DNA of 38,860 nt. Source: Patescibacteria group bacterium (GTDB lineage Bacteria; Patescibacteriota; Microgenomatia; UBA8517). Under the pieces are notes generated by a model. That model worked only from the letters and a program-made list of their open reading frames with translations. It searched no databases and had not been told where the DNA came from. The stretch is from contig JALHYA010000010.1 in assembly GCA_022868165.1 (NCBI GenBank), forward strand, positions 64,375 to 103,234, in the 5' to 3' direction. The position numbers and the translations under genes were made by a program. Shown piece by piece: positions 31,400-38,741 of this stretch. The stretch's first letter is position 1. Each line of letters begins with the position of its first letter.

Positions 31400-32221
31400 T
31401 TATTCATCCATCCGGATGGAGAAAGAGAAATCCAGAATCTCGCCCAAAACAACGCGTTCCGCTTTAGAAAAATAACTTTCCCAGGGAGAAATTTTTACAC
31501 CCCTTATCTGCGCAATTTCCTGAAGAATACTTGTTACTGAAACCAACATCATGGGGGAAACCCTGACTGTTCTAGTGAGATTAAAAAAAGAAGGATAGAG
31601 AGTTACGTAGGGGAGTGGCGGTTTCGTTTCTGAAATAAGGAATCGGCGTTTCACCCCAACATTGGAACACAGCCTTTCCCAGCCGCCGACATCTCCCCGG
31701 TCCCGTCCGAGAATTATCGCCAAGTCAACCCCTTTCAGTCTATCCGTTTGGTACGGGTCGTTAAGTTTGCCAGGAAAATCTGCAATTGCCACTCCCGGCC
31801 GGTCCTCAAGAAAAGCTCGAATTGATTGAACAACTTCCTCTTCTGGGACCTCGTCGAAACCTCGCTTAATTCTATAACTCCAATCGATTTCTCCGGATAT
31901 AGCTTTGCCGGATTGGGTATAGAGGTCTAGATCATGATAGCTTGCCGGGATATCGTATGCTTTTAAAACTTTATAACAAGAATAAGCATAGGTGGTTTTG
32001 GATCTGTTGGGACTGCCTACTATCGCAAGGTGGAACGTATTTTCGGGTCTTGAAAGATGGTCTTGAAGCTGGGTGGCCGTGAGAGCCAATCTTCGCCCGG
32101 CAAGGTCATAAACAAGATCTCGACTTTCGAGTATTTTACGAGCTTCCTCTGCCAAGGACTGGGGATTAAAGCCAAGGACCTCTCCCATTTGTAGGGAATT
32201 GTATAAGAACCTAATTCCCAT
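31400..32221 (-). CDS. P-loop-like protein of unknown function
   Basis: I do not recognise this 273-residue protein. Near residues 67-77 it has VGSPNRSKTTY, shaped like a Walker A loop, but a serine replaces the glycine before the lysine. GVAIADFPG near 142-150 could be Walker B, and LAIILGRDRG follows a strand as in P-loop kinases and ParA-like proteins. A nucleotide-binding role is plausible but unproven. It lies 30 bases downstream of prfA, probably co-transcribed with rpmE-prfA. M12 is an alternative start. Confidence 0.6.
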   Translation of the reverse strand: MGIRFLYNSLQMGEVLGFNPQSLAEEARKILESRDLVYDLAGRRLALTATQLQDHLSRPENTFHLAIVGSPNRSKTTYAYSCYKVLKAYDIPASYHDLDLYTQSGKAISGEIDWSYRIKRGFDEVPEEEVVQSIRAFLEDRPGVAIADFPGKLNDPYQTDRLKGVDLAIILGRDRGDVGGWERLCSNVGVKRRFLISETKPPLPYVTLYPSFFNLTRTVRVSPMMLVSVTSILQEIAQIRGVKISPWESYFSKAERVVLGEILDFSFSIRMDE

Positions 32222-32251
32222 GTAAACCCTTTGGGCTTTTTTCTTCAGTAA

Positions 32252-32953
32252 CTAAGAATTCGCTTGGGTTGCGGCAACAATTTTGGAGAGTTCGCCATCA
32301 ATTATTCCCTCGAGATTTCCCCAGGATTTTCCGATTCGATGGTCCGTAACGCGGTTTTGCGGGAAGTTGTAGGTTCGAATTTTCTCGGCTCGCATGCCCC
32401 GACCAATGACAGAGCGGTAGCCGGCGACCGTTCGCATTTTTTCTTCTTCCTGTTTTTCAAAAAGTTTGGCGCGAAGGATATCCATCGCAAGCCTTCTGTT
32501 TTGTTCTTGGAAACGCTCTCTCTGTGAAGTGACAACAATCCCCGTTGGCTTATGTGTAATTCTTACCGCGGTTGATACTTTCTGAACATTCTGACCGCCC
32601 TGTGAAGAAGAATGGAAAAATTGAATGTCCAGATCGTTTGGACTTACTTGCACGTCGCTTTCTTTTATCTCGGGAAGAACAACAACCGTAGCGGTTGAGG
32701 TATGGATTCTTCCGTGTCTCTCGGTAGCCGGAATTCTCTGGACCCTATGAACTCCCGACTCGTTTTTTAGCATATCAAATACCCCAACCCCATTAATTTT
32801 AATTACATCGTCATCAATCGGAGTAACCTTCCAGCCTTTTTTGGCCGCAAAGCGCAGATACATCCGCAGTAAATCCGAAGCCCAAATTTTGGCTTCGTCG
32901 CCTCCGGTTGCACCACGAACCTCTAAATAAATTGTTTGGATGTCGGTATTCAT
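32252..32953 (-). CDS. prfA: Peptide chain release factor 1, lacking domain 1
   Basis: RF1 releases the peptide at UAA and UAG. Stop recognition uses P-A-T at residues 75-77 (RIPATERHGRIHTS), which marks RF1 rather than RF2. The catalytic GGQ is at 119-121 (SSSQGGQNVQ), and the C-terminal domain is intact (RTYNFPQNRVTDHRIG). At 233 residues it starts where E. coli RF1 residue ~105 would be (LEVRGATGGDEA), so the helical domain 1 is absent. The 102 bases upstream, up to rpmE, are filled by a 7-bp-repeat array and cannot encode it. The catalytic part looks functional. Confidence 0.9.
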   Translation of the reverse strand: MNTDIQTIYLEVRGATGGDEAKIWASDLLRMYLRFAAKKGWKVTPIDDDVIKINGVGVFDMLKNESGVHRVQRIPATERHGRIHTSTATVVVLPEIKESDVQVSPNDLDIQFFHSSSQGGQNVQKVSTAVRITHKPTGIVVTSQRERFQEQNRRLAMDILRAKLFEKQEEEKMRTVAGYRSVIGRGMRAEKIRTYNFPQNRVTDHRIGKSWGNLEGIIDGELSKIVAATQANS

Positions 32954-32960
32954 TATGATC

Positions 32961-33062
32961 GATGTTGGAAGCTAGAGGTAGGAAGATAGATGATGAAGTT
33001 GGAAGTGCGATATCTAACTTCTCACTTCGGAATCCAGCTTCCCATTTCCAACTTCTTACTTC
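32961..33062. repeat. Palindromic array of 7-bp repeats between rpmE and prfA
   Basis: The left half reads GATGTTG, GAAGCTA, GAGGTAG, GAAGATA, GATGATG and then two shifted units. The right half, read on the other strand from 33062, gives GAAGTAA, GAAGTTG, GAAATGG, GAAGCTG, a 6-base unit, GAAGTGA and GAAGTTA. It fills nearly the whole gap and overlaps the last codon and stop of rpmE. It shares its unit and palindromic plan with the array in dnaX. Confidence 0.75.
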
Positions 33063-33370
33063 GCAGCTTTTCTAAGCTGCTCTAGAGTATCCGGCCTTTC
33101 CATCTCTTCCTGGAGTTTCTTTAAGTGCTTTAAGTGTCTCTTTTCCGTTTTTGAAACCACATTGGTGCTCGCCTTTGCCTGCTTGGCCTTAAATGCATCG
33201 ACTCGTCCGGCCGTGTCCAGATACTTCATTTGTCCGGTGTAGTAAGGGTGGCAATTGTAGCAAACTCCCACTTTCAATTCCGGCACGGTTGCGCCGACGT
33301 AAAAAACGTTGCCGCAGGCGCAAGTTACCTTCGCCTCCTGGAACCAAGTTGGATGTATGTTTGCTCGCAT
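33056..33370 (-). CDS. rpmE: Large ribosomal subunit protein bL31 with a C-terminal extension
   Basis: bL31 bridges the ribosomal subunits at the central protuberance. Zinc ligands are C17 and C19 (TCACGN) and C37 and C40 (CYNCHPYYTG), so it is the zinc-binding form. Family residues end near 60 and a basic, helical extension of about 40 residues follows (TEKRHLKHLKKLQEEMERP), which is unusual. The last codons overlap the 7-bp-repeat array. A -10 box ends 11 bases before the ATG. It heads a unit with prfA, a common bacterial pairing. Confidence 0.93.
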   Translation of the reverse strand: MRANIHPTWFQEAKVTCACGNVFYVGATVPELKVGVCYNCHPYYTGQMKYLDTAGRVDAFKAKQAKASTNVVSKTEKRHLKHLKKLQEEMERPDTLEQLRKAAK

Positions 33371-33381
33371 ATTAGGAGGAT

Positions 33382-33387
33382 ATTATA
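33382..33387 (-). promoter_or_regulatory. -10 box of rpmE-prfA
   Basis: The minus strand reads TATAAT, ending 11 bases before the rpmE ATG and overlapping the stop codon region of the EamA gene upstream. No clear -35. Confidence 0.45.
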
Positions 33388-34306
33388 CCTTTCTTCGCTT
33401 GTATTCCGCAATCCCAATTCCCAAAGTTGTCAAAACCGTGCCTAAAATAAAGGGCGTGGTTATTGTTTCTTTGAGCCACCAAACTGCCAACGGAATTGCG
33501 AATAAGGTTTGTAGGTAGGTAAATAGTATTGCTTCGGAAGCTTCGATGGTTTTTTGGCCAAGCTGGTATAGGAAGTAGGCGAGTGCACCGGAAAGAAGCG
33601 CCATGTAGACAACTCCTGCGTGAGTGGTAATTGATACCACTTTAATCAATTGAACTGCCCCCTGGAAAGAACCAACTTCCAAAATCGAAAACGGAAGAAT
33701 GGTAAAGAAGCCGATAATAAAGGAGCCAATTGTCAGAGAAAGAGGTTCGAACTTGTAATCTTTAAGTCCGATTTTGGAAAAGATGACGTAGCCTATCCAG
33801 GCGAAATTTGAAATTAGGGTAAGGATATTTCCGAAAAGATTTTTGTAGGCAAAAATTGGACCACTGGATTCAAAGATAGGTTGGACAATAATAAAAACGG
33901 TGCCAACGATAGCTATTAGTATTCCCAATTTTTCGATTTTGGTTACGCGTTCCCTTAAAATCAAGGTTCCGGCTAGGATAACTCCAAGAGGGGCTGCCAT
34001 CGAGATAATGGTTTGGTCAAGAACGGTGGTTAAATTAAGACCCCAAAAAAGAAGGCCGATGTTTATCGTAGTACCGAGAAGTGCGATGAGGACAAAAAGA
34101 CCAAGTTCTTTTGGCTTTTTGGGAAAGCTAACGCCTTTGGTAAAAATTAAGGGAGATAGAATAATGCTTGTCAGGAAAAATCTGTACGCGAGAAATGTAA
34201 AAGGAGGAAGTTCCTTGAGGGTAAATTTAATAACGGGTCCTGCGATTCCCCAAATCGCCGAAGCAATTATTAAATAGATGTAGGCTCTGAGGCGGGCAGG
34301 ATTCAT
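33383..34306 (-). CDS. EamA/DMT-superfamily transporter
   Basis: A drug/metabolite-type exporter with ten membrane helices in two EamA repeats. The first begins IYLIIASAIWGIAGPVIKF at residues 11-29, and the second begins near 165 (NFAWIGYVIFSKI). At 307 residues it is full length. The substrate is unknown; family members export amino acids, nucleosides and many other metabolites. It starts two bases after the hisS stop, exactly where the missing HisRS anticodon domain would otherwise be encoded. Confidence 0.88.
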   Translation of the reverse strand: MNPARLRAYIYLIIASAIWGIAGPVIKFTLKELPPFTFLAYRFFLTSIILSPLIFTKGVSFPKKPKELGLFVLIALLGTTINIGLLFWGLNLTTVLDQTIISMAAPLGVILAGTLILRERVTKIEKLGILIAIVGTVFIIVQPIFESSGPIFAYKNLFGNILTLISNFAWIGYVIFSKIGLKDYKFEPLSLTIGSFIIGFFTILPFSILEVGSFQGAVQLIKVVSITTHAGVVYMALLSGALAYFLYQLGQKTIEASEAILFTYLQTLFAIPLAVWWLKETITTPFILGTVLTTLGIGIAEYKRRKV

Positions 34307-34308
34307 TG

Positions 34309-35181
34309 TTACTTAAGAACTTCGACCAGGCGGTCAAGGCCAAAAGAAAAACCCACTGCAGGAATATCTCGTCCGGCAAACATTCCAATCAGGTTGTTGT
34401 ATCTTCCGCCGCCGCCGATTGATTGTTCTTGGAGATTTCCGGTCGGCTTAAGTTCAAAGATAGCTCCCGTATAATAATCAAGTCCCCGGGCAAGCGTCGA
34501 ATCGAATAAGAAATCGGAATCTACCATTAAGCCATATTTCGATTCCAAAATATTGAAGATTTTTTCAAGATTCTGGGTTGGTTTTGAATTTTGCACAAAA
34601 TTCAAAAGCCTTTTTTCGGTATTCTCTTTGCCTACTTTGTAAATTTTGTCTATCGCCCGAATATCTTCAATAGAGAGGTCTTTAAAATTTTGTCTGTCGT
34701 TTATTGCCATTTTTGCATCATTCAGGCCAACTTCCCGAACTGCCCTAATTGCGGCAGCGATTATTTTTGCATCCTCTTGTTCGTCTGTGCTTCCTACCGT
34801 GTCGAAATCAAACTGGGTCAGCTCACGGTAGCGCCCTTTTTGGGGGTTTTCTCCACGAAAAGCCTGCCCGATTTGGTATCTGGAAAACATTGGATTCAGA
34901 AGACCTAGATTGTTTGCAACAAATCTTGCCAAGGGTACGGTTAAGTCGTAACGCAACGCCAGCTTTCTTCCTCCCTTATCCGTAAATTGGTAGATAAGCT
35001 TTTCTTCCTCGCCGTATTTTCCCAGAAGGGTTTCGGCAAATTCGACGGTCGGAGTTTCAATAGGAACAAACCCGAATTCTTCCAAAACACCGCTGATTTT
35101 GTTTATTGTCTCTCGGCGTTTCTTTGCGAGTTCGGGTCCGATGTCTCTAAATCCCTTCGGTGTGACCGGGCCTTTTTGCAT
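34309..35181 (-). CDS. hisS: Histidyl-tRNA synthetase catalytic core without the anticodon domain
   Basis: A class II synthetase. Motif 2 is FRGENPQKGRYRELTQFDFD near residues 108-127. The histidine-specific signature LARGLDYYTG lies near 232, and motif 3 (AVGFSFGLDRLVEVL) forms the extreme C-terminus. At 290 residues, against about 420 for HisRS, it stops right after motif 3, so the whole C-terminal anticodon-binding domain is missing. HisZ, a paralogue, also lacks that domain, but the intact histidine-binding and motif 2 residues and the absence of his genes favour a charging enzyme. EamA follows at once. Confidence 0.85.
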   Translation of the reverse strand: MQKGPVTPKGFRDIGPELAKKRRETINKISGVLEEFGFVPIETPTVEFAETLLGKYGEEEKLIYQFTDKGGRKLALRYDLTVPLARFVANNLGLLNPMFSRYQIGQAFRGENPQKGRYRELTQFDFDTVGSTDEQEDAKIIAAAIRAVREVGLNDAKMAINDRQNFKDLSIEDIRAIDKIYKVGKENTEKRLLNFVQNSKPTQNLEKIFNILESKYGLMVDSDFLFDSTLARGLDYYTGAIFELKPTGNLQEQSIGGGGRYNNLIGMFAGRDIPAVGFSFGLDRLVEVLK

Positions 35182-35188
35182 AGTCCTA

Positions 35189-35194
35189 ATTTTA
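35189..35194 (-). promoter_or_regulatory. -10 box of hisS-eamA
   Basis: The minus strand reads TAAAAT, ending 7 bases before the hisS ATG; no strong -35 is visible. This fits the near-leaderless pattern seen elsewhere in the window. Confidence 0.4.
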
Positions 35195-35218
35195 TCTTTT
35201 TTGAAGCCAAAAAACTAG

Positions 35219-36265
35219 TTACTCTGACGGTGTGGGAGTGGGGGAGGCTTGGACTACATCGAAAATTGTTCTGGCTGCAATCGAATCTTGACCTTGGGTT
35301 CCGATTACTATTACGGTATCGCCGTCCATAATATCCACAAACCTTACTTCCGTTTTCTTATTGTTTTTGACCAAATAAACAGTCAAGGAATCTCCGGGAA
35401 CGACCGTACTGATTTTTCCGCCGGAAAGTTCGGTTGCCTCAAATTGTTTGGGGTTGGACTTGTCTACCTTGACGATGTTTATATATAGGGAAAGGGGTTT
35501 GATGGCATCTGTTACCAATATTCTTTTTGCCGCGAGAACATTGTTTCCGTTTTTAAAACCCATTGCCACAACAAAATCGCCGATAGCCATATCCGCAAAT
35601 TTGATTTCTCTGGTTGTTTGCCCTGTAGTTTTTATTATGGTTATTTGGTCTTTGTCGACGGAAATTTGTTCGATTTCTCCCGTCGAAGTTTTTATTTGGA
35701 CGGTCAATTCCGCGATATCGGTAACGGTCCCAATATAGGCTTTGGGATTTTGAAGGGCTTTTTCTATTTTTTCCTGAACCTTCTCCCTTACGCTGTCCGA
35801 AGCTGTAGTTGAGGTTGAATCCGGGGTTGCGGACGGAGTGGCCTGGATTAAATTTTTAGCAAATTCGGTCGAAAAAACGACCAAAAGTTTTTGTTGGGCT
35901 ATGGCCCCTTGCGGGTCAACCGCGCTTACAATTATTTGATTCGCACCCCCGTTTAAATCCGCATTGATGGAAAAAGAGCCGTCGTTTTGAGATTGGGCAA
36001 GATAATCGGTATCTTCGCCGGAAACGATGGTCCATACGCCGGCCTTTGTTATTCCGGAAAATTCCACCGGAGCTTGGGTTAAAACATCTTCATTTGCGGG
36101 TTTGGCTACTGCAATATTGAGTCCGCTTGCCGGAGGAGGAGTTTGTTTAGTTGAAGTTGAATTATCGGAGCGCTTCATCATTAGGTTCGCCCTGTAAATT
36201 CCAAAGGCAATCACGAGTCCCAGGAACGAACCGGCCAAAATAGCGAATAAAACTTCTTTCCGCAT
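35219..36265 (-). CDS. Membrane-anchored extracytoplasmic protein with Ig-like and DUF5666-like domains
   Basis: The preferred start is the ATG at 36265, giving 348 residues beginning MRKEVLFAILAGSFLGLVIA: a basic end followed by one membrane segment. ATGs at 36274 and 36307 lie in or before the promoter. A Ser/Thr/Pro-rich spacer follows, then an Ig-like beta-sandwich (residues ~45-125, NIAVAKPANEDVL...), a second T/S/P spacer, and a beta-rich region (~175-255, GTVTDIAELTVQIKT...) that resembles DUF5666-type OB folds. The protein ends PTPTPSE. A surface or envelope role is inferred. No enzymatic motif is seen. Confidence 0.7.
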   Translation of the reverse strand: MRKEVLFAILAGSFLGLVIAFGIYRANLMMKRSDNSTSTKQTPPPASGLNIAVAKPANEDVLTQAPVEFSGITKAGVWTIVSGEDTDYLAQSQNDGSFSINADLNGGANQIIVSAVDPQGAIAQQKLLVVFSTEFAKNLIQATPSATPDSTSTTASDSVREKVQEKIEKALQNPKAYIGTVTDIAELTVQIKTSTGEIEQISVDKDQITIIKTTGQTTREIKFADMAIGDFVVAMGFKNGNNVLAAKRILVTDAIKPLSLYINIVKVDKSNPKQFEATELSGGKISTVVPGDSLTVYLVKNNKKTEVRFVDIMDGDTVIVIGTQGQDSIAARTIFDVVQASPTPTPSE

Positions 36266-36274
36266 GCGCTCCAT

Positions 36275-36303
36275 AATATACGGAAGATTGATGGTCTTGT
36301 CAA
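36275..36303 (-). promoter_or_regulatory. Promoter of the surface-protein gene (TTGACA, 17 bp, TATATT)
   Basis: On the minus strand a perfect TTGACA (36298-36303) is followed after 17 bases by TATATT (36275-36280). The predicted start falls about two bases before the ATG at 36265, which fixes that start codon and implies a leaderless message. Confidence 0.75.
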
Positions 36304-36325
36304 CCAAAGGGGGGTTTGATACGAT
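36297..36325 (+). promoter_or_regulatory. Promoter of the metallo-beta-lactamase-fold gene (TTGTCA, 17 bp, TACGAT)
   Basis: TTGTCA (36297-36302) and TACGAT (36320-36325), the latter preceded by TGA, are spaced by 17 bases. The -35 shares bases with the -35 of the divergent gene within TTGTCAA, so two polymerases could not occupy both at once. Confidence 0.6.
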
Positions 36326-36335
36326 GGCACTTATT

Positions 36336-36986
36336 ATGGATGTTGTCTATTTAGGCCACTCTTCTTTTAAACTCCGAGGGAAAAGCGCAAGTGTTGTTAC
36401 CGACCCGTTTGACCCAAAAATGGTCGGTCTGAAATTTTCTCCGACGGATGCCGAAATCGTAACAATTTCCCATAACCACAATGACCACAATCAGGCTGCA
36501 AGTGTAGAAAATGTTAAGAAAATAGTGGATGGGCCCGGGGAGTACGAAATAATGGGCGTTTCGATTATCGGAATTCCTGCATACCACGATGATAAAAAAG
36601 GGCAAGTGCGGGGGAAAAACACTATTTACATTTATGAAATGGATGGGCTTCGTCTTGCCCACTTGGGCGATTTGGGGCACACAATAGGCGAAGAACTTAT
36701 TGAACAAATTGGAGATATAGATATACTGATGATTCCTGTCGGAGGAAAATATACAATCGGTCCGAAAGATGCGGTTACGGTTGTTCAGGCAATCGACCCT
36801 TATATTGTCTTGCCGATGCATTACAAAATGGACGGAATGAATCCCGAACTTTCGACGGGACTCGCACCGGTTGACGATTTCTTAAGTGAAGTGGGCTTGA
36901 CGGTTGAGAGGCTGCCCAAGCTTTCGGTTAAAAAGGAAGACTTAGCCGAAGCTTCTCCAAAGGTCGTTCTTTTGGAAAAAAAATAA
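36336..36986 (+). CDS. Metallo-beta-lactamase-fold hydrolase (UPF0173-like)
   Basis: A zinc-dependent hydrolase fold of the UPF0173/YtkL-like group. The start MDVVYLGHSSFKL matches the family N-terminus, and the metal motif HNHNDH is near residues 46-51. AHLGDLG lies near 109 and MHYKMD near 165. The length of 216 is normal. The ATG at 36336 fits the predicted transcription start; the ATG at 36324 overlaps the -10 box and is less likely. The substrate is unknown. dnaB follows after 6 bases. Confidence 0.87.
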   Translation: MDVVYLGHSSFKLRGKSASVVTDPFDPKMVGLKFSPTDAEIVTISHNHNDHNQAASVENVKKIVDGPGEYEIMGVSIIGIPAYHDDKKGQVRGKNTIYIYEMDGLRLAHLGDLGHTIGEELIEQIGDIDILMIPVGGKYTIGPKDAVTVVQAIDPYIVLPMHYKMDGMNPELSTGLAPVDDFLSEVGLTVERLPKLSVKKEDLAEASPKVVLLEKK

Positions 36987-36992
36987 ATTGTT

Positions 36993-38315
36993 ATGGCAGC
37001 CAAAATTGATGTGAGGGTTCCGCCCCATTCGAGCGAAGCCGAAGAAAGTGTCTTGGGCGCTCTTTTCTTGGACAAAGACGCGGTTATTGCGGTTGCCCAA
37101 TTTCTTCATCCGGAAGATTTCTACGACGAAAGACACGAAGAAATTTTCCGTTCCTGTGTAGAGCTTTACGAGGAAAGAATCCCCATAGATGTTCTTACCG
37201 TCGCAGAACGGCTTAAAAAGAAAAAGGTTTTAAAAAAGATAGGTGGGGCCAGTTTATTGGCCGAGTTGGCCAACAAGGTTCCGACAGCGGCGCATGTCGA
37301 ACATTACGGAAGAATCGTAAAAGAGTCTGCCACAAAACGTTCCTTAATGAATGCGGCGGGAAGGCTCGTTGAGCTGTCTTTTGACGAAAGCTTGGCTGCG
37401 GATGAGCTTTTGGACAAGGCGGAGTCCGAAGTTTTTTCGCTTACCCAGAGCCACTTGACCGACACGTTTACTCCCGTAAAAAATGCCCTCGCCGAATCTT
37501 TTGACAGATTGGACGAGCTTCATAAACAGGCAGAAGGCTTAAGAGGAGTTCCAACAGGTTTTAAAGATTTGGACGATTGTCTGGCCGGAATGCAGCGGAG
37601 CAACCTCCTTATTTTGGCTTCGCGCCCGGGAGTAGGGAAGACTTCTTTGGCACTTAATATTGCCCAAAATTTGGCCGTAAATTACAAACGCCCGGTCGGA
37701 TTTTTCTCACTCGAGATGAGCAGGGAAGAGCTTGTGGATAGACTACTGGTTGCACAAGCGGATATCGATGCCTGGCGCCTTAAAACGGGAAAATTGGACG
37801 AAGACGACTTTACCAAACTATCAAACGCAATGGGGGAGCTGGCCGAAGCCCCGCTTTATATCGACGACACACCGGCTCTTTCGATTCTCGAGATGAGAAC
37901 CAAGGCCAGAAGGCTCCAGGTAGAGGTTGGGGTTGAGTTAATTATCATCGACTACTTACAGCTGGCCCGAGCCAGACAGCTTGAAAACAGGGTTCAGGAG
38001 GTCTCCGAGATATCACAGGGAATGAAAAACTTGGCCCGTGAGTTAAAGGTGCCGGTTTTGGCCATATCCCAGCTTTCGCGTGCAGTTGAAACCAGAGGGT
38101 CAAGAAGGCCGCAACTTGCGGACCTTCGTGAGTCCGGCTCGATCGAACAGGATGCGGATGTGGTTATGTTTCTTTACAGGGAAGATGACGAAAAACCGGA
38201 GAATGTTAGTTTGGATATCGCCAAACACAGAAACGGCCCCTTGCGCTCCATAAACCTATTCTTCAAGGGCGACAGAATTAAATTCTATGGCCGCGAAACT
38301 AAAAGGGAGAAGTAA
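36993..38315 (+). CDS. dnaB: Replicative DNA helicase DnaB
   Basis: DnaB is the hexameric 5'-3' helicase of the replication fork. The N-terminal domain spans 1-110 (VPPHSSEAEESVLGALFLD at 9-27). After the linker, the RecA-like domain has Walker A SRPGVGKTS near 210-218, FSLEMSREEL near 233, Walker B LIIIDYLQLA near 314, and QLSRAVETR followed by RPQLADLRESGSIEQDAD near 365-388. It is full length at 440. It lies behind the hydrolase gene on the same strand and is followed by a converging small gene. Confidence 0.97.
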   Translation: MAAKIDVRVPPHSSEAEESVLGALFLDKDAVIAVAQFLHPEDFYDERHEEIFRSCVELYEERIPIDVLTVAERLKKKKVLKKIGGASLLAELANKVPTAAHVEHYGRIVKESATKRSLMNAAGRLVELSFDESLAADELLDKAESEVFSLTQSHLTDTFTPVKNALAESFDRLDELHKQAEGLRGVPTGFKDLDDCLAGMQRSNLLILASRPGVGKTSLALNIAQNLAVNYKRPVGFFSLEMSREELVDRLLVAQADIDAWRLKTGKLDEDDFTKLSNAMGELAEAPLYIDDTPALSILEMRTKARRLQVEVGVELIIIDYLQLARARQLENRVQEVSEISQGMKNLARELKVPVLAISQLSRAVETRGSRRPQLADLRESGSIEQDADVVMFLYREDDEKPENVSLDIAKHRNGPLRSINLFFKGDRIKFYGRETKREK

Positions 38316-38330
38316 GAAAGATTGTGAAGA

Positions 38331-38349
38331 GGAAAAACTAAATTTTTCC
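38331..38349. terminator. Possible bidirectional terminator between dnaB and the converging gene
   Basis: GGAAAAA (38331-38337) pairs with TTTTTCC (38343-38349) around the loop CTAAA. The stem is AT-rich and can end in a U-run on either strand. It lies at the junction of converging genes and includes the stop codon of the minus-strand gene. Stem stability is low. Confidence 0.35.
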
Positions 38350-38652
38350 CAAGCCAAATTGGGCGCAAATCTCTTCTACATCCTGAGGGGGGAGCGCCGG
38401 GGAAATAAAGGAGAAATAATCTTTTCTTAAACCGATAGGGGTTACCTCTAATATTGCCTCAATAGTTTCCTTATAGTCGACACCGAAATCCCGGCCCAAC
38501 ATTTGAGTCTCGTTGAAGTTTTCGAGAACATCAAACCAGGCTCTTATGCCTCTTTGGGGAGGATTGTCTTGGGGACGATAGAACTCCCTGACAGAATCCT
38601 TTAGGGTTTGCAGATAAACGTTTTTAAGGCTTGGCTTGATAATTTCAGCCAT
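38338..38652 (-). CDS. Small protein of unknown function
   Basis: I do not recognise this 104-residue soluble, acidic and mostly helical protein. No metal, nucleotide or membrane motif is seen. It has a clear promoter of its own (TTGACT, 17 bases, TAAAAT) whose -10 ends 9 bases before the ATG, so the message should be leaderless. It converges on dnaB and diverges from tRNA-Leu. Confidence 0.6.
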   Translation of the reverse strand: MAEIIKPSLKNVYLQTLKDSVREFYRPQDNPPQRGIRAWFDVLENFNETQMLGRDFGVDYKETIEAILEVTPIGLRKDYFSFISPALPPQDVEEICAQFGLGKI

Positions 38653-38661
38653 GATAAGCCT

Positions 38662-38690
38662 ATTTTACTTTCCAAAGTTTGCCAAGTCAA
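38662..38690 (-). promoter_or_regulatory. Promoter of the small gene (TTGACT, 17 bp, TAAAAT)
   Basis: The minus strand has TTGACT (38685-38690) and TAAAAT (38662-38667) at 17-base spacing, with the predicted start about 2-3 bases before the ATG at 38652. Confidence 0.65.
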
Positions 38691-38703
38691 ATTATAGGTT
38701 ATT

Positions 38704-38732
38704 TTGATTGGGAGCCCATTCTAGAGTAAAAT
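38704..38732 (+). promoter_or_regulatory. tRNA-Leu promoter (TTGATT, 17 bp, TAAAAT)
   Basis: TTGATT (38704-38709) and TAAAAT (38727-38732) are spaced by 17 bases; the predicted start near 38739 leaves about three bases before the mature tRNA 5' end. Confidence 0.6.
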
Positions 38733-38741
38733 AGGCCCAGA

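Noticed and set aside
34309-35181. HisZ (ATP phosphoribosyltransferase regulatory subunit) instead of HisRS
   Set aside because: The tRNA-charging motif 2 and LARGLDYYTG are intact and no histidine biosynthesis genes are nearby, so HisRS is preferred, though not proven.
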